Assembly (NCBI GenBank): GCA_002424635.1
Contig: DIKT01000029.1
Span: forward strand, 20,476-84,475
Source of the DNA: Desulfobulbaceae bacterium UBA5611
GTDB taxonomy: Bacteria > Desulfobacterota > Desulfobulbia > Desulfobulbales > Desulfocapsaceae
DNA: 64,000 nucleotides
Direction of reading: 5' to 3'
The translations under genes and the position numbers were made by a program. Within the stretch, counting starts at the first letter, position 1; each line of letters begins with the position of its first letter. Of the stretch, positions 11,020 to 18,418 are shown piece by piece. Below the pieces are notes generated by a model, which searched no databases, was not told the DNA's origin, and worked only from the letters and a program-made list of their open reading frames with translations.

Positions 11020-11205
11020 TTAACCGGTAATCACTGACCGGCCGGCCCGGGCCAGCAGATAGGCCGTGGTCATGCCGGCTATCCCGGCCCCGACAATACA
11101 GACATCGGCATGCATATCCTTGCTGAGTGGCGATGCTTCCGGCACTTCAGCTGTGGCCATCCAAATCGATGTGGTTTGTCCCGCATTGTTATCCATGGCT
11201 GTCAT
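11020..11205 (-). pseudogene. N-terminal relic of an FAD-dependent oxidoreductase
   Basis: Only 61 codons remain. They encode a short leader, a segment reading DVCIVGAGIAGMTTAYLLAR (the beta-alpha-beta dinucleotide-binding fold of FAD oxidoreductases), and a stop right after the first Rossmann unit. The segment beginning SIWMATAEVPE resembles the N-terminus of FAD oxidoreductases that carry a C-terminal Rieske domain. The intact proteins have several hundred residues, and nothing of the remainder is found in the 42 bp before the next gene. The start has AAGGG upstream and could still be translated. Best read as a deletion remnant. A functional 61-residue peptide is unlikely because the substrate and isoalloxazine sites are absent. 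Confidence 0.7.
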
Positions 11206-11332
11206 CCCTTGTCAATTCTTATTGGATCTTTTTGATGGGAATGCTGCAAGCGGTCTTCAGCAAGAAGAGGCGGCAGAGAAAAGAACCTCAGCCACCTCTT
11301 TGCCCTGCCACTATGTAAGTAAATACAGATAT

Positions 11333-11857
11333 TTATTTCATGTCCGAGCGATCAACATTATACCGCCTGTCGAGATCTGTCCGGTAGGTCTCATTGTCCA
11401 GATCAGGCCAGTTATTGGCATCAAAACCTGGTTCATCTTTTAACTGTTCCTTGGAAACATTAAGAATCAACTCGGTATCATCGAAAAACATATCTTTATC
11501 TCGTTTGAACTGAAAGGCCGACAATGGCACGGCATGCATCTTGTCACCGACCCCGAGAAAACCGCCATAAGCAACGGCGACATAGCGGACCTTACCCTTG
11601 GAATCAAGCATGATGTCTTTAACTTCGCCGATGTCTTCCCCTTGAGTGTTTTTAACATTCTTGCCAATTAAGTTGGAGCCCAGAATGGCAAAACCGCCCC
11701 TCATGGTGCTGGCACTCTTAGTCATATCGCCACTTTGCATTGTGGTAGTGGTTTGGGTGCTTCTGGTATCGTCTGCTGCAAAACCGGGCGCAGTGGCAAA
11801 CAGAGCGGTAACAACAAAAACGCTGAGTCCGTAATACATCCTGGAATATTTTTTCAT
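11333..11857 (-). CDS. secreted PRC-barrel domain protein
   Basis: 174 residues. A signal peptide (Met-Lys-Lys start, hydrophobic stretch YGLSVFVVTALFATAPGFA, likely cleavage after AAPGFA-A) is followed by a PRC-barrel fold around residues 65-135, with the typical GEDIGEVKDIMLDSKGKVRY segment. The tail is charged. PRC-barrel proteins bind partners or ligands rather than catalyse. Secreted single-domain versions like this are common beside CsbD and BON genes in stress gene groups. The start at 11857 is preferred over the upstream in-frame codon because AGGAGGATAGTT lies directly before it and because it places the signal peptide at the N-terminus. Precise role unknown. Confidence 0.85.
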   Translation of the reverse strand: MKKYSRMYYGLSVFVVTALFATAPGFAADDTRSTQTTTTMQSGDMTKSASTMRGGFAILGSNLIGKNVKNTQGEDIGEVKDIMLDSKGKVRYVAVAYGGFLGVGDKMHAVPLSAFQFKRDKDMFFDDTELILNVSKEQLKDEPGFDANNWPDLDNETYRTDLDRRYNVDRSDMK

Positions 11858-12019
11858 AACTATCCTCCTGGGTATGTTAAATATGAAAGTATGTATCGCC
11901 ATTACTGACATCGGGACAGGGCATAGTTCTTACCTCGCCAGTATAAACTGAGCAGGCAGACAAGTGACAGTCAGATTAATTAATGCCTTACAGAAAGGCA
12001 CTTATCCCGTTCATCGGGG

Positions 12020-12220
12020 TTATTGATATCTGTTTTCAAAATCAGAAACCTGTCTTTCGGCCTCCTCTTTTTCAATACCATAACGTTCCTGTATCTTACC
12101 GATCAGCTCTTCGCGCTTGCCGTCGATGACATCGAGGTCATCATCTGTGAGCTTGCCCCATTGTTGTTGGGCTTGTCCTTTGGCTTGTTTCCACATCCCT
12201 TTGATTTGATCCCAATTCAT
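12020..12220 (-). CDS. CsbD family stress protein
   Basis: 66 residues matching CsbD-like proteins: start MNWDQIKGMWKQAKGQAQQQ, then WGKLTDDDLDVIDGKREELI and a charged amphipathic helix. The family is small, hydrophilic and strongly induced by general stress in other bacteria, with no defined biochemical activity. The start at 12220 is chosen because of the conserved MNWDQ opening and the CAAGGAG ribosome site. An upstream extension of 13 codons in frame is not conserved in the family. A candidate sigma-54 element lies about 165 bp upstream. Confidence 0.9.
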   Translation of the reverse strand: MNWDQIKGMWKQAKGQAQQQWGKLTDDDLDVIDGKREELIGKIQERYGIEKEEAERQVSDFENRYQ

Positions 12221-12547
12221 GATATTGCTCCTTGTTATTGTTGAGCTTCGATAATCCACTCCATGTGGATATCAGAAAAAAACCGTCAGCAGGGCCAATA
12301 GCATTTACATAAGTAAGGAAAGATGACGGCTGACCTGCTTTAGGCGCGAGCAACTCTTGCAAACGCACTTCACTAAGAAATAATGCAAGCCTTGTGCCGA
12401 GTTTTTATCTGTCATAATACCCACCCCATCTTCCTGAATTGTGATAATTTCTTAAAGTCATTACCAGGCGGGCGGTTAGCAAGAGCTGGATGTTAAAGGT
12501 TATATATAACCAGTGGCCATATATGACCCTGCTGTGCTCTGTCGTCA
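12221..12547. other. 327-bp intergenic region upstream of the CsbD gene
   Basis: No credible gene on either strand. Reading the minus strand it holds the CsbD ribosome site and a GG-N10-GC element at 12385-12399. Short overlapping open frames here have no ribosome site and no recognisable family. Confidence 0.5.
12385..12399 (-). promoter_or_regulatory. candidate sigma-54 promoter for the CsbD gene
   Basis: On the minus strand the sequence is CGGCAC, five bases, then TTGC, which gives the invariant GG-N10-GC spacing. The first base deviates from TGGCAC. The predicted transcript would have a leader of about 150 nt. Unlike the two stronger sites in this window, no shared upstream dyad was seen here, so this remains tentative. 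Confidence 0.35.
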
Positions 12548-13132
12548 TCAAGTATTGAAGTATTCTATCAACACGAGCAGGGCCAGAAGTGCCAAGGCAA
12601 AACCACAGACAAACCAGCCACGTGATAAGGGTAGCAGATCCGAAAGCTGCATCTTACCGATATCGCCCCAGGTATCGATCGTGCGCTTGGTCCAGCCCGA
12701 GAGCTCTGCAAAAATCCACGAGCCGGCGATAAGCCCGGCCATACCGAACAGCGCATCCCAGTTTCCCTGGCCGAGGGCGGTTGTGGCTGTGCCCGGGCAG
12801 TAGCCCAGCAGGGCAAAACCGGCGCCGAACAGCAAACCGCCGATAATGTTAGAACCGATACGCGTTGGTGTAAGGTGCAGGTTCACTTTGGCAAAACGGT
12901 GCAGAGTAAATATGCCGCTCATGCCCACTATTATGGCTGTGAGCATGATCTTTACCACGGTCCAATCCTGGAACAATAGTTGGCCAATCAGGATATGATA
13001 TTTGCCGACCCCGCCTTTTTGTAACAGAAAGCCAAAGATCAAACCAAATATCAGACCGGAAAGCAGTGGGGCTGCCTTGGGCGAACTGGACGCCAGCGGT
13101 GATGGTGAAACGGTGCTGTCGGCTTTAGTCAT
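12548..13132 (-). CDS. YeeE/YedE family sulfur transport protein
   Basis: 194 residues, largely hydrophobic with about five membrane segments. It carries the family motif GYCPGT near residue 106, whose Cys is thought to relay reduced sulfur species through the channel in YeeE/TsuA-type proteins. It begins 7 bp after the stop of a gene whose own C-terminus is another YeeE-like membrane domain with a GGCTSGHG motif, so the two are probably co-translated and form a two-part transporter. An import role for thiosulfate or a similar sulfur species is inferred from the family. The substrate is not shown by sequence. Confidence 0.85.
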   Translation of the reverse strand: MTKADSTVSPSPLASSSPKAAPLLSGLIFGLIFGFLLQKGGVGKYHILIGQLLFQDWTVVKIMLTAIIVGMSGIFTLHRFAKVNLHLTPTRIGSNIIGGLLFGAGFALLGYCPGTATTALGQGNWDALFGMAGLIAGSWIFAELSGWTKRTIDTWGDIGKMQLSDLLPLSRGWFVCGFALALLALLVLIEYFNT

Positions 13133-13139
13133 AATTTTC

Positions 13140-15185
13140 TCATAGTGTGAAGAGCAGTCTGGCGATTGTGATCCCGCCGATGAAAAAGCAGATCACGGCG
13201 ATCCAGGAGGCCAGGTTGAGCTGCAGGGTCCCACTGATGCCGTGACCGCTGGTACAGCCTCCGGCCAGGCGGGCGCCGAAGGCCATGAGCAGGCCGCCGG
13301 CAAAAGCTACCAGCGCCCGCAGCAGAGTGCTGTCGCCGAAACGGGCCGTCCACATGGATGGCAGCCATTGATTGACGAATTCGCCACCAGTGAGCGCGGC
13401 AATGGTCCCGCCGCCAATGGTGGCGACAACAAAGACGAACTTCCAGTCCACCTGAGGCGGATTGTCGATGAAATAGGTAAGAGATGCCGTATGGCGGGGG
13501 GCGATCAGTTTGCCGAGAAAACCGGCCAGCTGGGCATAAAAAGAGGAGACCCCGATCGGTTTGTCGGCAAAATAAAAGGTCAGCCATGACAGCACACCGA
13601 TACCCGTCCCGACTACATAAGGTGACCAGGCCGCTCGTGAATAATCACCCGCCTCCATACCAGTTGCTGCTTCGGCAATTGTATAAAGGATACACAGCAG
13701 GGCAAAACAGCCGATAAAGAATGCCGAATGTTTAAACACTAACTGGTCATCAGCAGGCAGCTGGCGTTGTGGGCTAGTTTCTTCTGCTGCTGGTTCCCGG
13801 GCCACAGGGAACCCGGCAGCGACCCACGCCTGCCAGCTGCCGGGGACGTTACAGACACAGCCGAACCCTTCTTTCTGCAGAATGCTCGTGGCCAGGCTGG
13901 CCCGATAGCCGTTGTCGCAATAGACCGCCGTCGGCCTGGTTTTATCCAGGCTGTCTAAATGCTCAGGCAATTGGCCCAGAAAAATATGGCGGGCCTGGGG
14001 AATGTGGCCTTCTTGCCACTCGCTAGGCGTGCGTACATCAAGGAGCTGTAGATTTCCTCCGGCATTTCTGATGGCCTGGACCGTCATCTGGCCGATCTGA
14101 GCCAGCGGTAGTCCGGCATTATCCCAAGCCTGCATACCGCCGACCAGATAACCGGCGAACTTGCTGTAACCGGTGCGCAGCAGCAGGCGGATAATTTTTT
14201 CGAGCCGGTCATCGGCTTCCAGCACCAGCAGGAGGGGCCGGGCAGGATCAAGCAGCCAGCCAGCCCAGAGGGAGAGCAGAGGTGAGCCGCCGATGTTGAG
14301 GGCGCCATGGATATGGCCGCCGCCAAAGGCCAGCATCATCCGGGTATCAATGAGAATATTGTCCTCGTTGGCAAGGGCCTGCTGGAATAAGGGGGCGGGA
14401 AGAGCGCGTATTGCCGGCAGTCGGCCCAGGACTGCCGGCCCGTTGGTGTTCAGCTGCTTCAGCCTCGGATAATAGGCAGGCATTGGCGGGGCGGTAGAGA
14501 GGACATAATCAATAAAACCATCTTCCTCATCAAACTGCAGTAAAGGATTGAAACGACGTTCATAACCAATGGTGCTGTGGCGCCGGTCACCAATGTTGAC
14601 CCCACAGGGTGAGCCTTGACCATGGGCTGGATAAATAATTACATAATCAGCGAGTTTAAGATAAAAATCATGAATGGTATGGAACAGTTGCCCGGCCAAT
14701 ATTTTATCATGCTCACTACCGAGAAGATCAGGCCGGCCGACGGAATTGACAAACAGCGAATCGCCGGTGAGCACCCCCCAGGGATAGTAACGGCGCTTGT
14801 CATCAGCCAGCAGAAAAGCCACCAGCTCCGGGGTATGGCCGGGCGCATGCTTGACGGTAAGCAGCAGGGAACCGAATCTGAAGATGTCGCCATCTTTAAT
14901 CACTTCATGGTCGAAGCCGTACTGGGCGCCGCCCTCATGACTGAGAAATATTTTCGCTGACTCGGCTCGGGCACCAAGCTCGCGCGCCCCACTGACGAAA
15001 TCGACATGGATATGTGTTTCAAAGATGTGGGTGATCGCCAGCTGCTTCGCCCGGGCGAGCTGCAGGTAACAGTCGACATCGGGACGTGGATCGAACACGG
15101 CAGCCACACCTTCGGCAGTATCGCCGAGCAGATAGGACAGCGCAGCAATACCTTCAGTTTGAATACATTCAAAAATAAGTGCCAT
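13140..15185 (-). CDS. metallo-beta-lactamase / double rhodanese / YeeE-type membrane fusion
   Basis: 681 residues in four parts. Residues 1-240 are a metallo-beta-lactamase fold of the persulfide dioxygenase type, with ETHIHVDF near 56-63, HAPGHTPE and GDSLF. Residues about 265-365 are a rhodanese-like domain without the active Cys. Residues about 375-465 are a second rhodanese with YCDNGYR (Cys-x4-Arg loop). Residues about 485-681 form several membrane helices with a GGCTSGHGISG motif like YeeE/YedE. The usual HxHxDH metal motif has Phe in place of the last His, which fits the mononuclear-iron members. The protein could oxidise or transfer persulfide sulfur at the membrane and hand sulfur to or from the channel. 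The next gene, 7 bp downstream, is the second YeeE unit. The reaction is inferred from domains. Confidence 0.85.
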   Translation of the reverse strand: MALIFECIQTEGIAALSYLLGDTAEGVAAVFDPRPDVDCYLQLARAKQLAITHIFETHIHVDFVSGARELGARAESAKIFLSHEGGAQYGFDHEVIKDGDIFRFGSLLLTVKHAPGHTPELVAFLLADDKRRYYPWGVLTGDSLFVNSVGRPDLLGSEHDKILAGQLFHTIHDFYLKLADYVIIYPAHGQGSPCGVNIGDRRHSTIGYERRFNPLLQFDEEDGFIDYVLSTAPPMPAYYPRLKQLNTNGPAVLGRLPAIRALPAPLFQQALANEDNILIDTRMMLAFGGGHIHGALNIGGSPLLSLWAGWLLDPARPLLLVLEADDRLEKIIRLLLRTGYSKFAGYLVGGMQAWDNAGLPLAQIGQMTVQAIRNAGGNLQLLDVRTPSEWQEGHIPQARHIFLGQLPEHLDSLDKTRPTAVYCDNGYRASLATSILQKEGFGCVCNVPGSWQAWVAAGFPVAREPAAEETSPQRQLPADDQLVFKHSAFFIGCFALLCILYTIAEAATGMEAGDYSRAAWSPYVVGTGIGVLSWLTFYFADKPIGVSSFYAQLAGFLGKLIAPRHTASLTYFIDNPPQVDWKFVFVVATIGGGTIAALTGGEFVNQWLPSMWTARFGDSTLLRALVAFAGGLLMAFGARLAGGCTSGHGISGTLQLNLASWIAVICFFIGGITIARLLFTL

Positions 15186-15252
15186 CAGGATGCCTCATTT
15201 TCTTATTGTTCCCTTTTATGAAGATTGGTGCGCTGTACCTTTTGCTACCGGC

Positions 15253-16077
15253 TCAGCCCTGAATAAATGTCAGCAAATCGACGTTAAGTTCATCCTTGTG
15301 CGTCTGAGCAAGACCATGGGGGGCACCAGGATAGATCTTCAGGATGGCACCCTTGACCAATTTGGCTGAGCGCAGGGCGGCGGCGCCGATCGGGACGATC
15401 TGATCATCATCACCATGAATGATCAGGGTCGGGATATCGAACTTCTTGAGGTCTTCACTGAAATCAGTCTCGGAGAAGGCCTTGATGCAATCAAAGGTAT
15501 TCTTGTGGCCACCCTGCATGCCCTGCAGCCAGAAGGAATCGATGGTTCCCGTCGAGACTTTGGCTCCCGGCCTGTTGGCCCCGAAGAACGGACCGCCGGC
15601 TATATCTTTATAGAGTTGCGAGCGATCGGCGATAGAACCTTGACGGATCTCCTCGAATTTGGCGATCGGCAAGCCGCCGGGATTAGCTGCTGTTTGCAGC
15701 ATCAACGGCGGCACCGCCGCGATCAGCGCGGCCTTGGCCACCCGGCTGGTGCCATGGCGGCCGATGTAACGGGCTACTTCACCGCCTCCGGCCGAAAAAC
15801 CGATGAGGACGGTCTGCTGTAGATCGAGTGCCTCGATGAGCTCGGCGAGGTCGTCGGCGTAGGTGTCCATATCATTGCCGGTCCAAGGCTGACTCGAGCG
15901 GCCATGGCCACGACGGTCATGGGCAATGCAGCGATAGCCGCTGGAGGCCAGAAACAGCATCTGGGCCTCCCAGCTGTCGGCACTGAGGGGCCAACCGTGG
16001 CTGAACAGCACTGGCTGGCCTGTGCCCCAGTCTTTATAGTAAATCCGGGTGTCATCTCTTGTGGTAATAATGCCCAT
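15253..16077 (-). CDS. alpha/beta hydrolase of the non-heme haloperoxidase/esterase type
   Basis: 274 residues, the usual size for this family. Visible elements are the oxyanion-loop region [12 protein letters not shown] near residue 26, the nucleophile elbow GFSAGG near 96-101 (Ser), HGDDDQIVP near 220-228 (acid Asp) and [11 protein letters not shown] near 250-260 (His). Members have been called cofactor-free haloperoxidases or perhydrolases, and most are esterases with unknown natural substrates. The start at 16077 has AAAGGGG upstream. It sits in the minus-strand stress block between YihY and the sulfur module. Catalytic competence is well supported; the substrate is unknown. Confidence 0.9.
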   Translation of the reverse strand: MGIITTRDDTRIYYKDWGTGQPVLFSHGWPLSADSWEAQMLFLASSGYRCIAHDRRGHGRSSQPWTGNDMDTYADDLAELIEALDLQQTVLIGFSAGGGEVARYIGRHGTSRVAKAALIAAVPPLMLQTAANPGGLPIAKFEEIRQGSIADRSQLYKDIAGGPFFGANRPGAKVSTGTIDSFWLQGMQGGHKNTFDCIKAFSETDFSEDLKKFDIPTLIIHGDDDQIVPIGAAALRSAKLVKGAILKIYPGAPHGLAQTHKDELNVDLLTFIQG

Positions 16078-16164
16078 TATTGGTTCCCCTTTGTCATAAG
16101 GAGTTATCGATCTGGTCGATTAGACCTGATCCTTCCGGTTGAGTTGGTCTGGTACCACCGGCCC

Positions 16165-17031
16165 TTAGCGCTGTTCTTTTCGGGCTGCTTTCGAGCCATA
16201 GGTATTGGCATAAACCCAGGTAAATTCAGCGCCGAGCAGAAAGATCTGTGCGGAAAAATAAACCCACAGCAATAAAATGACCAGCGACCCGGCGGCGCCG
16301 AAACCTGAGGCGACACTGGCTTTGCCCAGATAGAGACCGATGAGCAATTTGCCGACGGCGAACAGGCAAGCGGTTACTGCCGCGCCAATCCATACATCGC
16401 GCCAGGCGATGGTAGCCCACGGCATAAATTTATAGATCAATGCAAACAGGACAGTCGTAATAGCAAATGAGATACTCAGTTCCAAGGCCTGCAGAACTAC
16501 TTGCCAACCTGTGAACAGGCTACTGAGCCATTTGCCGAAGGCGGCGATGGCAGCACTGATTATGAGCGAAATCAGCAATAGAAAGCCTACGCCCAACACC
16601 ATACCGAAAGAGAGCAGGCGTGTGCGCAACATATGCCATAAACCGCTCTCTTGGTCCGAAACGGGGACACGCCAGATACGGTTAAGATCGCTTTGTAATT
16701 CCCCGAACACCGTGGTGGCCCCGATTATCAGGGTAATGACGCTGCCCGCTATGGCCAGCATGCTATGAGCGGGCTCATTGGCATTTTTCAGCAGACCCTG
16801 CACGGCGCTTGCTCCTTCCTGCCCGATGAGGCCCTGGATCTGGCCGATGATTTCGCCCCGCGCTGCTTCCTGGCCAAAAACAAGGCCGGCCACTGCGATA
16901 GCGATTATCAGCAGCGGCGTAATTGAAAACAGGGTGTAGTAGGCAATGGCGGCCCCCATACTCGGGGCATAATCGTCCACCCAGGCCGTTACGGAATTTT
17001 TGCTCAGGTCCAAGATCTGTTTGAGGTGCAT
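16165..17031 (-). CDS. YihY/BrkB family inner-membrane protein
   Basis: 288 residues with about six membrane segments and the family opening in which a conserved AAIAYYTLFSITPLL segment enters the membrane near residues 27-41. The second half has VWYFSAQIFLLGAEFTWVYA-like features near 255-275, as in YihY/BrkB proteins. The name virulence factor BrkB is historical; the family is widespread and its function is unsettled. The C-terminus is short and basic (KAARKEQR). The start at 17031 has CAGGAGATC upstream. It is preceded on the same strand by a PfpI-type gene and followed by the alpha/beta hydrolase. Confidence 0.9.
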   Translation of the reverse strand: MHLKQILDLSKNSVTAWVDDYAPSMGAAIAYYTLFSITPLLIIAIAVAGLVFGQEAARGEIIGQIQGLIGQEGASAVQGLLKNANEPAHSMLAIAGSVITLIIGATTVFGELQSDLNRIWRVPVSDQESGLWHMLRTRLLSFGMVLGVGFLLLISLIISAAIAAFGKWLSSLFTGWQVVLQALELSISFAITTVLFALIYKFMPWATIAWRDVWIGAAVTACLFAVGKLLIGLYLGKASVASGFGAAGSLVILLLWVYFSAQIFLLGAEFTWVYANTYGSKAARKEQR

Positions 17032-17119
17032 GCTGATCTCCTGTAAAAGCGGTTTTGCCAGCCATATCTTGCAACTGCCGGTTGTGGCTTCTTCCTGCTG
17101 TTAAGGCCGATGGCGAGAT

Positions 17120-17623
17120 TTAAAGTTGCAGCTGTTTCATGACCTCACGCATGAAGGCGGGCAGATCGGCCGGTTTCCGGGAGGTGATCAGCTTGCCGTC
17201 AACTACTACCTCCTGATCTTCATAGAGGGCGCCGGCCTCTTGTAACTCCTCAGCTACCTTCTCATAGCAGGTGGCCCGTTTTCCCTGCATTACCCCGGCA
17301 CTGATCAGGATTTGCGGGCCATGGCAGATAGCAGCAACCGGTTTATCGGCGGCAAAAAAATGGCGGGCAATCTCGAGTGCCATTGGCTCTTGTCTGATCT
17401 TAGATGGGGCCGCGCCCCCCGGCAGGACCAGGAGGGCATAGTCATCAGGTTTTATCTCCTCCAGGGTCTTGTCGACGGGTACCTCGTAGCCATGCTTGCC
17501 GGTGATAATCTCCCGGTCCATGGAGGCCACGATCACTTGCAGGCCCGCCTCCTGTAGCCGGTAATAGGGCACCAGCAGCTCCGAGTCTTCAAAATGATCC
17601 GCACTGATAATTAAGACCTTCAT
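17120..17623 (-). CDS. DJ-1/PfpI family protein
   Basis: 167 residues, full length for the family. Visible features are FEDSELLVPY near residue 11 (conserved acidic residue), LVLPGG near 67 and AAICHGPQIL near 97-106, where the nucleophilic Cys sits on the elbow and is followed by His. Members have been described as intracellular proteases, deglycases or chaperones. Which activity applies here cannot be decided. The start has AAAGGAGGACACAT just upstream, a strong site. It lies 34 bp after superoxide dismutase on the same strand and is probably co-transcribed with it. The catalase further upstream carries its own PfpI-like C-terminal domain. Confidence 0.92.
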   Translation of the reverse strand: MKVLIISADHFEDSELLVPYYRLQEAGLQVIVASMDREIITGKHGYEVPVDKTLEEIKPDDYALLVLPGGAAPSKIRQEPMALEIARHFFAADKPVAAICHGPQILISAGVMQGKRATCYEKVAEELQEAGALYEDQEVVVDGKLITSRKPADLPAFMREVMKQLQL

Positions 17624-17657
17624 ATGTGTCCTCCTTTAAGAAAGGTTGGCTTACCGT

Positions 17658-18248
17658 TTACGGCTTCGTTTGGCTGAGCCGGGACTGCACCGCCTGCCAG
17701 TCAATATTTTTGAAATAGGCCTCGATATAATCGGCCCTTTTCAGCCCGTAATCGAGCATGAAGGCATGTTCGAAGACATCCATGATTAATATCGGCCGGC
17801 ATCCGGCAGGGTGGCCGCTATCATGCTCATTGATCCAGCAGTTAAAGAGCTTGCCGTTGTTATTATCCTGGTAGAGCACGGCCCAGCCGATGCCGCGCAT
17901 GGCCCCGACCGCCTTGAAATCCTTTAACCAGCCATCAATGCTGCCAAAATCGGCAATCTTCTGCTGGGCCAGGCGGCTGTTGCTGTCGACTACTCCATCA
18001 CCGCCCAGGGCATCAAAGTAATATTCATGCAGCCGCATGCCGTTGAATTCCCAGCTGAGCCGCCGCTTTAATTCGCCAAACTCGGGGCCGGTCGCCTTGT
18101 CTTCTTGTACCATCCGGGTCAGCGTCTCCAGCAATTTATTGGTATTGGTCACATACCCTTCATAGAGGGTAAAGTGGTTTTTCAGCAGCGCCTCACTGAA
18201 TCCTGCCATGCCGATAAGCCTTGAATAATCTTTTGCCGTGTACGCCAT
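17658..18248 (-). CDS. iron/manganese family superoxide dismutase
   Basis: 196 residues of the Fe/Mn dismutase fold, which converts superoxide to oxygen and peroxide. Likely metal ligands are a His in LLKNHFTLYEGY (near 25), a His in MRLHEYYFDALGG (near 75), and the Asp and His of MDVFEHAFMLDYG (near 160-164). The widespread DVWEH motif has Phe in place of Trp here, and the sequence diverges from classic SodA/SodB, so metal preference is uncertain. No signal peptide, hence cytoplasmic. The start has GGAGGAGCTATC directly before ATG. Catalase further up the block would remove the peroxide. Confidence 0.9.
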   Translation of the reverse strand: MAYTAKDYSRLIGMAGFSEALLKNHFTLYEGYVTNTNKLLETLTRMVQEDKATGPEFGELKRRLSWEFNGMRLHEYYFDALGGDGVVDSNSRLAQQKIADFGSIDGWLKDFKAVGAMRGIGWAVLYQDNNNGKLFNCWINEHDSGHPAGCRPILIMDVFEHAFMLDYGLKRADYIEAYFKNIDWQAVQSRLSQTKP

Positions 18249-18388
18249 GATAGCTCCTCCTTTTGCTGGTCGATGTGAGTTAAGGGAACGGCCTGGTACA
18301 TCAAATAGACAGCCAGTCCCACGGATTTCAGCCGGTAAATTGGTACATTGTGGTAGATCCTGCGACTTTGCTTGTCGATCTCGGCCAT
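18182..18388 (-). CDS. possible small protein overlapping the superoxide dismutase start
   Basis: Open frame of 68 residues starting MAEIDKQSRRIYHNVPIYRL, with AGGAG nine bases before its ATG. Its last 22 codons overlap the dismutase gene in another frame. No family recognised. The part outside the overlap has one weakly hydrophobic stretch (SVGLAVYLMYQAV). It could be a coupled upstream frame of the dismutase, or chance. The ribosome site is the only positive evidence. Confidence 0.3.
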   Translation of the reverse strand: MAEIDKQSRRIYHNVPIYRLKSVGLAVYLMYQAVPLTHIDQQKEELSWRTRQKIIQGLSAWQDSVRRC

Positions 18389-18418
18389 ATCAGTTGTCTC
18401 CTGCAATAATCAGGCGTT

